DNA from: Jeotgalicoccus sp. | Lineage (GTDB): Bacteria > Bacillota > Bacilli > Staphylococcales > Salinicoccaceae | Direction: 5' to 3' | Length of the DNA: 18,888 nucleotides | NCBI GenBank assembly: GCA_003513765.1 | Contig: DONT01000010.1 | Location: 171,944 to 190,831, forward strand | Shown: positions 14,538 through 18,888 of the stretch, in pieces | Layout: every line of letters begins with the position of its first letter | Position numbering within the stretch: the first letter of the stretch is position 1 | Translations under genes and position numbers: made by a program | The notes under the pieces: generated by a model | Databases searched by the model: none | What the model was told of the DNA's origin: nothing | Seen by the model: the letters and a program-made list of their open reading frames with translations, nothing else

Positions 14538-15830
14538 CTAAAGGTCATTTTTGAACACATCTTCAACTATAGCAAGTGTATCATCAATATCTTTATCTGT
14601 ATGTTCTGTAGTTAAGAACCACGCTTCGTATTTCGAAGGTGCGATATTGATGCCGCGGCTGATAAGCCCTCTGAAGAACTTAGCAAACACTTCGCCGTCG
14701 CTTCTTTCAGCCTGTTTGTAATTTTTAACTTCTTCATCAGTAAAGTAAATTGTCAGTGCACCGACCAGGCGGTTAATGTTAGCATTGACGTTATATTTTT
14801 CAATTAAATCGTTAAGTCCGGACTCCAGTTTTTCACCAAGTCTGTCGAGTTCATCATAGACACCCGGCTGTTCGAGTACTTCGAGACATGCGATACCTGC
14901 AGCCATGGACAGCGGGTTGCCCGCCATTGTTCCAGCCTGGTATGCAGCGCCGAGCGGTGCAACACTTTCCATAATATCAAGTCTGCCGCCGTAAGCGCCG
15001 ATTGGTGTACCGCCGCCGATAATTTTACCCATAGCAGTTAAATCAGGGGTAACTCCAACAATGTCGGTAGCTGAGCCGTAACCGAAACGGAATGCTGTGA
15101 TGACCTCATCGTAAATAACCAGTGAACCGTTGTCGTGTGCAATATCGTTAACCGCCTGTAAAAATCCTTCTTCTGCTTCAACGATACCGAAGTTGCCGAC
15201 AATGGGTTCAACGAGTACTGCTGCAATTTCGTCGCCGAAATGATTAATTGCAGTTTTAAAATCTTCAATGTTATTGAAAGGAACAGTAACTACATCCTGT
15301 GCAACACTTTTAGGTACGCCGGCAGAGTCCGGTGTGCCGAGCTGTGAAGGACCGCTGCCCGCTGCAACAAGAACCAGATCAGAATGACCGTGGTAGCAGC
15401 CTTCAAATTTAATTACTTTATTGCGTCCTGTATAAGCACGGGCTACACGGATAGTCGTCATTACAGCTTCTGTTCCTGAGTTGACGAAGCGTACACGCTC
15501 TAATGAAGGAATTGCATTACGCAGTTTTGTTGCAAAGTCGATCTCAAGCTGAGTTGATGTTCCGTAAAGGATACCTTTACTTGACTGCTCAGTAATCGCT
15601 TCATGAATTCTTGGATGTGCATGTCCTGTAACAATCGGACCGTACGCAGCAAGGTAGTCGATATATTTGTTGCCGTCGACATCGAAGAAGTAGGCACCTT
15701 CTGCTCTTTCCATAACCACCGGCGCACCGCCGCCTACAGCTTTGTATGATCTTGATGGTGAATTGACGCCGCCTAAAATAACTTCTTCAGCAGCGATTTG
15801 CAGTTTCTGTGAATTCGTATGATTATACAT
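14538..15830 (-). CDS. gsaB: Glutamate-1-semialdehyde 2,1-aminomutase (second-type GSAM)
   Basis: A PLP enzyme converting glutamate-1-semialdehyde to 5-aminolevulinate, the haem precursor. The 430-residue product shows GGVNSPSRSYKAVGGG (20-35), NSGTEAVMTTIRVARAYTGR (117-136), D241 in VIYDEV, the PLP lysine K269 in AMGKIIGGG, and YQAGTMAGNPL. The wording matches GsaB (HemL2) of Bacillus and S. aureus better than the hem-operon HemL. The frame runs on to a TTG 8 codons upstream, but AAGGATGA lies 5 bases before the ATG at 15830 and relatives begin there. It is divergent from bcp and followed by the FUSC gene. Confidence 0.96.
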   Translation of the reverse strand: MYNHTNSQKLQIAAEEVILGGVNSPSRSYKAVGGGAPVVMERAEGAYFFDVDGNKYIDYLAAYGPIVTGHAHPRIHEAITEQSSKGILYGTSTQLEIDFATKLRNAIPSLERVRFVNSGTEAVMTTIRVARAYTGRNKVIKFEGCYHGHSDLVLVAAGSGPSQLGTPDSAGVPKSVAQDVVTVPFNNIEDFKTAINHFGDEIAAVLVEPIVGNFGIVEAEEGFLQAVNDIAHDNGSLVIYDEVITAFRFGYGSATDIVGVTPDLTAMGKIIGGGTPIGAYGGRLDIMESVAPLGAAYQAGTMAGNPLSMAAGIACLEVLEQPGVYDELDRLGEKLESGLNDLIEKYNVNANINRLVGALTIYFTDEEVKNYKQAERSDGEVFAKFFRGLISRGINIAPSKYEAWFLTTEHTDKDIDDTLAIVEDVFKNDL

Positions 15831-15869
15831 AATTTCATCCTTACTTTTCGTCAATTTTATTCATTCAAT

Positions 15870-15898
15870 ATAATACCATACATCGGGTAATTATTTAA
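15870..15898 (-). promoter_or_regulatory. Extended -10 promoter of gsaB
   Basis: Minus strand: TGGTATTAT (15878-15870), an extended -10, with TTAAAT (15898-15893) 17 bases upstream. The start would lie about 33 bases before the gsaB ATG. Confidence 0.5.
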
Positions 15899-15910
15899 GG
15901 AAGTAGAATG

Positions 15911-15937
15911 GTTTAAAGTATTAAGAAGAAAGGGTAT
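15911..15937 (+). promoter_or_regulatory. Sigma-B promoter of bcp
   Basis: GTTTAA (15911-15916), 15 bases, GGGTAT (15932-15937). Both hexamers match the sigma-B consensus exactly and the spacing is within its range. Transcription would start near 15944, leaving a leader of nearly 40 bases before the bcp ATG. Confidence 0.75.
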
Positions 15938-15942
15938 TATAT

Positions 15943-15981
15943 ATGTATAGATTAATTAATGATGAAAAGGATGACTTATAA
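15943..15981 (+). other. Possible 12-codon leader ORF abutting bcp
   Basis: An ATG at 15943 opens a short frame (MYRLINDEKDDL) whose TAA is directly followed by the bcp ATG in the same frame. AAAGGG lies 8 bases before this ATG but overlaps the sigma-B -10, so a sigma-B transcript would begin at about the ATG itself. It may be chance. Confidence 0.2.
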
Positions 15982-16428
15982 ATGGATAAATTTCCAAAGT
16001 TTGAATTAGAAAACCAGAATGGTGAAATCGTATCTAATGATTCATTAAAAGGACGGACAGTAATTTATTTTTATCCAAAAGATAATACACCTGGATGTAC
16101 AACACAGGCATGCGATATGAGAGACAGCATGACGGATTTGAATGAACTTGGTGTAACTGTATACGGTATAAGCGGGGACAGTAAAAAGAAACATCAGAAC
16201 TTTATTGAAAAGCACGGCTTAAACTTCGATTTATTAGTCGATGAAGACTTTAAACTGTCTGAGGAACTTGGCGTATACGGGCCGAAGAAAGCATTCGGTA
16301 AAGAATTTAATGGTATTACGCGTACAACATTTGTAATTGATGCTGACTCGAACATCTTGAAACGTTTCGATAAAGTGAAAGCATCGGCGCATGCAGATGA
16401 GCTGAAAGATTTTCTGAAAGAGGGATAA
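15982..16428 (+). CDS. bcp: Thiol peroxidase, BCP/PrxQ type peroxiredoxin
   Basis: Reduces hydrogen peroxide and organic hydroperoxides with thioredoxin as donor. The 148-residue product has the peroxiredoxin motif PKDNTPGCTTQAC with peroxidatic C39 and resolving C44 five residues on, the two-cysteine PrxQ arrangement, and the conserved arginine in GITRTTFVID. AAGGATGA precedes the ATG. A perfect sigma-B promoter lies upstream, so general stress control is likely; I see no PerR box there. The D-2-hydroxyacid dehydrogenase gene follows by 5 bases, and perR comes next, matching the B. subtilis ygaF-perR neighbourhood. Confidence 0.95.
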   Translation: MDKFPKFELENQNGEIVSNDSLKGRTVIYFYPKDNTPGCTTQACDMRDSMTDLNELGVTVYGISGDSKKKHQNFIEKHGLNFDLLVDEDFKLSEELGVYGPKKAFGKEFNGITRTTFVIDADSNILKRFDKVKASAHADELKDFLKEG

Positions 16429-16433
16429 TCACC

Positions 16434-17366
16434 ATGAATATTACTTCAACCGTTAAATTAAGAGAAGAGATGATTGAGAAAATAGACGGGGAATATAACT
16501 ACTTATATGTAGAGAAAGAAAATATGACCGGTAAAATCAAAGCGGAAACTGATATTTTCGTTACATACGGCGGAGATTTAACTGACGGTGAAGCGGAGCA
16601 GTTTGAAAATCTGAAATGGGTACATGTGATGAGTGCAGGCATTGATGAGATACCAAAAGAGATTTTTGATAAAGCAATCGTAACAAATTCAACAGGTATT
16701 CATAAAATACCGATGACGGAATTTGCGGTCGGCCTGCTGCTTCAGTACTATAAGAATTTTAATCAGCTGCATGAAGCTCAAAATAAGAAAGAGTGGATAA
16801 CTTATTCACGTTCAGAGGAATTATACGGCAAAGAAGCTCATATTCTTGGAACGGGGAGTATCGGCAGTCATCTTGCTAAAGCACTGCAAATTTTCGGAGT
16901 GCGCACGGTCGGATATAATACTAACGGCCGTTTAATAGAAGGTTTTGATCAGACTCATGCAATCAGCGAGCTGAATTCACAAATCGGCAGTGCAGATATC
17001 ATGGTAAATATTTTACCGAGCACAAGGGAGACGACTAACTTTCTGCAGACAGCTACATTCAAAGCGATGAAAGATGAAGCGGTATTTCTAAATATCGGCC
17101 GGGGAACAGTAATGACGGATGAGGTGCTTATTGAAGTGCTTGAACAAAAATACATTGCACATGTTTTATCGGATGTGTTTAATGAAGAACCGCTGCCGGC
17201 AGACAGCCCGTTATACACATTTGATAACCTGACAATCACACCGCACTGTTCAGCGAAGACCCGTATGTATAATTTTAGAGCTTTTGATATCTTCACGTTC
17301 AATCTTGAGCGCATGAATAACGAGTCTGAAATGAAAAATGTTATCGATTATAATAAAGGTTATTAA
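16434..17366 (+). CDS. D-2-hydroxyacid dehydrogenase family protein (NAD(P)-binding)
   Basis: A 310-residue oxidoreductase of the D-isomer-specific 2-hydroxyacid dehydrogenase family, related to SerA-like and glyoxylate/hydroxypyruvate reductases. The Rossmann motif GTGSIG is at 139-144. The catalytic triad is placed at R223 (LNIGRGTV), E252 (DVFNEEPLP) and H271 (ITPHCSA), all present. The N-terminal substrate domain (1-95) ends in TNSTGIHKIPMTEFAVG. The true substrate cannot be read from the sequence. It starts 5 bases after bcp and is almost certainly cotranscribed with it, which would put it under sigma-B too. The perR promoter begins 7 bases past its stop. Confidence 0.88.
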   Translation: MNITSTVKLREEMIEKIDGEYNYLYVEKENMTGKIKAETDIFVTYGGDLTDGEAEQFENLKWVHVMSAGIDEIPKEIFDKAIVTNSTGIHKIPMTEFAVGLLLQYYKNFNQLHEAQNKKEWITYSRSEELYGKEAHILGTGSIGSHLAKALQIFGVRTVGYNTNGRLIEGFDQTHAISELNSQIGSADIMVNILPSTRETTNFLQTATFKAMKDEAVFLNIGRGTVMTDEVLIEVLEQKYIAHVLSDVFNEEPLPADSPLYTFDNLTITPHCSAKTRMYNFRAFDIFTFNLERMNNESEMKNVIDYNKGY

Positions 17367-17373
17367 TAATTGT

Positions 17374-17403
17374 TTGACAATGATTTTATATTCAAAGTAC
17401 AAT
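17374..17403 (+). promoter_or_regulatory. perR promoter with a PerR-box-like site
   Basis: A perfect -35 TTGACA (17374-17379), 18 bases, TACAAT (17398-17403). TGACAATGATTTTAT at 17375-17389 matches 10 of 14 non-central positions of the Bacillus PerR box TTATAATNATTATAA and overlaps the -35 and spacer, where a repressor would block polymerase. An overlapping dyad ATTGT-TTG-ACAAT spans the same -35. Confidence 0.6.
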
Positions 17404-17445
17404 GTATGTATTAGGTATATATAAATAGAAGGAAGGATCAGTCAT

Positions 17446-17910
17446 ATGAAGATGATAGATACTCATCATGACCATTTCACAGAGTCTCTTGAGGCGCTCA
17501 AAAAAACAGGCGTGAGAATCACACCTCAAAGAAAAGCTGTTCTCAATTATCTCGTTGAGAGTGAAGTGCATCCGACTGCCGATGATATATTTCAATCACT
17601 GTCCAGCGACTTTCCAAATATGAGTGTCGCAACAGTATATAATAACTTAAAATTATTTAAACAGACGGGACTGGTTAAAGAACTGACTTACGGTGATTCA
17701 TCAAGCCGTTTCGATTTCAACTCAGTACCGCACTATCATATCATCTGCAGCGAATGCGGCAAGATTACAGATTTTCAATATCCGGCATTAGAAGAAGTGG
17801 AGCACCTTGCAGGTTTAGTTACCGACTATGATGTCAGCCATCACCGTTTAGAAATCTATGGTGTATGTCCTGAATGCAGCGGCAGCGAGACAAGTAAGTC
17901 AAACAGCTAA
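17446..17910 (+). CDS. perR: Peroxide-responsive repressor PerR (Fur family)
   Basis: A metal-dependent repressor of peroxide defence genes. When Fe is bound, peroxide oxidises the site histidines and releases DNA. All five B. subtilis regulatory metal ligands are found with a constant shift of five: H42, D90, H96, H98 and D109. The structural zinc cysteines are C101/C104 (CSEC) and C141/C144 (CPEC). The winged-helix DNA-binding region is about 20-85 (GVRITPQRKAVLNYL, SVATVYNNLKLF). The 154-residue length is slightly above family average owing to a short polar tail. GGAAGGA precedes the ATG by 8 bases. Autoregulation is suggested by the box-like site in its promoter. Confidence 0.96.
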   Translation: MKMIDTHHDHFTESLEALKKTGVRITPQRKAVLNYLVESEVHPTADDIFQSLSSDFPNMSVATVYNNLKLFKQTGLVKELTYGDSSSRFDFNSVPHYHIICSECGKITDFQYPALEEVEHLAGLVTDYDVSHHRLEIYGVCPECSGSETSKSNS

Positions 17911-17946
17911 AACCAGTTCCTTCTATATAATGGATATAAAAATAAC

Positions 17947-17993
17947 ATAAACAAAAGGTCCCGGTGCATTTTGCACCGGGACCTTTTGTTTAT
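17947..17993. terminator. Perfect 22-bp bidirectional terminator between perR and ygzB
   Basis: Arms at 17947-17968 and 17972-17993 are perfect reverse complements with a three-base TTT loop. The GC core GGTCCCGGTGCA is flanked by A-rich and T-rich ends, so it stops transcripts from both sides. The ygzB stop codon (17990-17992) is part of the arm. Confidence 0.95.
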
Positions 17994-18385
17994 CCGTTAG
18001 TGTTTTCTCTTTCGCGTAACTCTTCAAGCTTCTTCTCTCTGCGGTGCTTAACATTGTAATCAATATTGAATTCTTCACCTTCAAGTTCCTGATCTAATGT
18101 TAAAGGTTCTTTACAGTGCTGGCAGTAATCGACTCTGCCGAGAATTTTCGTATGACGTTCGCAGTTCGGACATTGAACAGTCACTGTGCGTGCACTAATC
18201 ATGCCGACCCAGAAGTAGATAACGAAACTGAGCAGGAGAGGGATTGTACCCAATACTAGGAAAATCAGCATTACCCAAGGAGTCTCTCTGAAGAATATAC
18301 CTAAGTACATTACAGCCATACCTATGAATATCATAGCAAGGGCCCAGCCGCGTATACGCATTATTTTGTTACCGGGTTTTCTCAT
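17990..18385 (-). CDS. ygzB: YgzB family membrane protein (UPF0295) with a zinc ribbon
   Basis: A 131-residue protein with two membrane helices (about 11-31 and 37-60) followed by a small zinc-ribbon: CPNC at 72-75 and CQHC at 88-91, in the family block TKILGRVDYCQHCKEPLTLDQELEG. A charged tail follows. It matches B. subtilis YgzB, whose gene also lies between perR and an rRNA operon; the function is unknown. AGAGGTGA precedes the ATG. Here it is on the strand opposite to perR, and its terminator is shared with that gene. Confidence 0.9.
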   Translation of the reverse strand: MRKPGNKIMRIRGWALAMIFIGMAVMYLGIFFRETPWVMLIFLVLGTIPLLLSFVIYFWVGMISARTVTVQCPNCERHTKILGRVDYCQHCKEPLTLDQELEGEEFNIDYNVKHRREKKLEELRERENTNG

Positions 18386-18488
18386 TTATGTCACCTCTAA
18401 AATTATTCTATACTTTCTTCGTCTTATATGATAGTATATATCAAGTATTCATTTTGTATATTTAACACCCCGTTACGAAGTTGTAACA

Positions 18489-18520
18489 TTTCTAAACAAG
18501 ATGTTAAAATATTTTAGAAA
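18489..18520. promoter_or_regulatory. AT-rich inverted repeat upstream of the first rrn promoter
   Basis: TTTCTAAA (18489-18496) and TTTAGAAA (18513-18520) are perfect reverse complements 16 bases apart. They end 6 bases before the P1 -35, the place of an UP element or activator site. Confidence 0.3.
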
Positions 18521-18526
18521 AGAGTG

Positions 18527-18555
18527 TTGACGAAACAAAGGATACTTGATAAGAT
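18527..18555 (+). promoter_or_regulatory. rRNA-type promoter P1
   Basis: TTGACG (18527-18532), 17 bases, TAAGAT (18550-18555). The predicted start is the G at 18562, which begins a GTCGT...ACGGC hairpin. It differs from the following three in its -35 and lacks their spacer dyad. Confidence 0.75.
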
Positions 18556-18621
18556 ATAAAAGTCGTCTAAACACGGCGCAGTCAACGCAGCACATACTTA
18601 ATAAAGACTTTAAAAAAGGTG

Positions 18622-18650
18622 TTGCATCTGTGAAACAGACATGTTAAGAT
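18622..18650 (+). promoter_or_regulatory. rRNA-type promoter P2
   Basis: TTGCAT (18622-18627), 17 bases, TAAGAT (18645-18650), 95 bp after P1. An A-rich tract precedes the -35. The spacer holds a partial dyad (TCTG/CAGA). The predicted start is G 18657. From -10 onward 25 bases are identical to P1. Confidence 0.78.
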
Positions 18651-18717
18651 ATAAAAGTCGTCTAAACACGACTTAACAAAATTTAACAAATGACTTAACA
18701 GAAACTTAAAAAAGTTG

Positions 18718-18746
18718 TTGCATCTGAAAATCAGATGTGTTAAGAT
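18718..18746 (+). promoter_or_regulatory. rRNA-type promoter P3
   Basis: TTGCAT (18718-18723), 17 bases, TAAGAT (18741-18746), 96 bp after P2. The -35/spacer holds a perfect dyad CATCTGA-AAA-TCAGATG (18721-18737). The predicted start is G 18754. The A-rich upstream block is identical to that of P4 over 23 bases (18704-18726 and 18791-18813). Confidence 0.78.
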
Positions 18747-18804
18747 AGTAAATGTCGTCGAAAGAACGACGTAACACAAACTTAACAAAAACTTAAAAAA
18801 GTTG

Positions 18805-18833
18805 TTGCATCTGTAAAACGGATGTGTTAAGAT
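18805..18833 (+). promoter_or_regulatory. rRNA-type promoter P4
   Basis: TTGCAT (18805-18810), 17 bases, TAAGAT (18828-18833), 87 bp after P3. The spacer dyad CATCTG/CGGATG keeps pairing through one G-T. The predicted start is G 18840. The leader runs off the window, with the first rRNA gene presumably just beyond. Confidence 0.78.
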
Positions 18834-18888
18834 AACTAAGCAGTCAACAAGAGCTTAACAAAACAAACACAAAACTTTACAAGAGAAC

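Noticed and set aside
14093..14554. 153-codon plus-strand frame
   Set aside because: Antisense to the membrane half of the FUSC-family gene; no ribosome site or recognisable product.
15828..15854. TTG start for gsaB at 15854
   Set aside because: Rare start codon with no good ribosome site; AAGGATGA points to the ATG at 15830, which also matches relatives.
16955..17314. 119-codon minus-strand frame
   Set aside because: Antisense shadow of the D-2-hydroxyacid dehydrogenase catalytic domain.
18582..18788. 68-codon minus-strand frame
   Set aside because: It runs antisense through the promoter array, has a low-complexity product and no ribosome site.
18527..18888. Repeat units of about 90 bp that might suggest a CRISPR array
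   Set aside because: Repeats are too long and divergent in spacing, and each holds a -35/17 bp/-10 promoter. No cas genes are nearby. Tandem rrn promoters explain them.

Overview
The window looks like a chromosomal segment of a low-GC Gram-positive coccus of the Staphylococcaceae (a Jeotgalicoccus-, Salinicoccus- or Macrococcus-like genome is my best guess; this is inference). Nearly every gene has a recognisable Staphylococcus or Bacillus subtilis counterpart. Gene order follows two conserved Firmicute blocks: the B. subtilis yfk/yfh cluster (UPF0435, aminopeptidase S, recX, yfhH, yfhP, mutY) and the ygaC-ygaD-ygaE-gsaB-ygaF(bcp)-perR-ygzB-rrn cluster. Shine-Dalgarno sites are strong, and many genes end in clear intrinsic terminators. 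I see no insertion sequence, phage gene, CRISPR array or tRNA.

Layout. Positions 1-66 hold part of a 41-bp direct repeat. 67-2506 is a minus-strand block: a small membrane protein, a beta-carbonic anhydrase, a YihY/BrkB-family membrane protein and a YtxH-like stress protein with a sigma-B-like promoter. 2680-8280 is plus strand: UPF0435, aminopeptidase S, a 51-residue single-helix membrane protein, an acyl-CoA thioesterase, recX, yfhH and a two-gene ABC-type pair. 8294-9271 (yfhP) is divergent from mutY. 9336-13385 runs mutY, ntdP, a Sav1866-type ABC exporter and a 3-methyladenine DNA glycosylase. 13417-15830 is a minus-strand pair: an FUSC/aromatic acid exporter-like protein and glutamate-1-semialdehyde aminomutase. 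15982-17910 is bcp, a D-2-hydroxyacid dehydrogenase and perR. 17990-18385 is ygzB. The last 500 bases carry four tandem rRNA-type promoters pointing out of the window toward a presumed rRNA operon.

How the genes relate. The right half concentrates peroxide and stress functions: PerR, the thiol peroxidase Bcp behind a textbook sigma-B promoter, a haem-precursor enzyme, and the DNA-repair enzymes MutY and Mpg. The most unusual coding feature is the pair at 6021-8280. A protein with the full architecture of the teichoic-acid exporter ATPase TagH has lost every catalytic ATPase motif, and it sits next to a TagG-like permease inside the recX operon. The most unusual non-coding feature is the promoter array at 18527-18833. 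It has identical -10 hexamers, palindromic spacers in three copies, and small hairpins at the predicted start of three transcripts.
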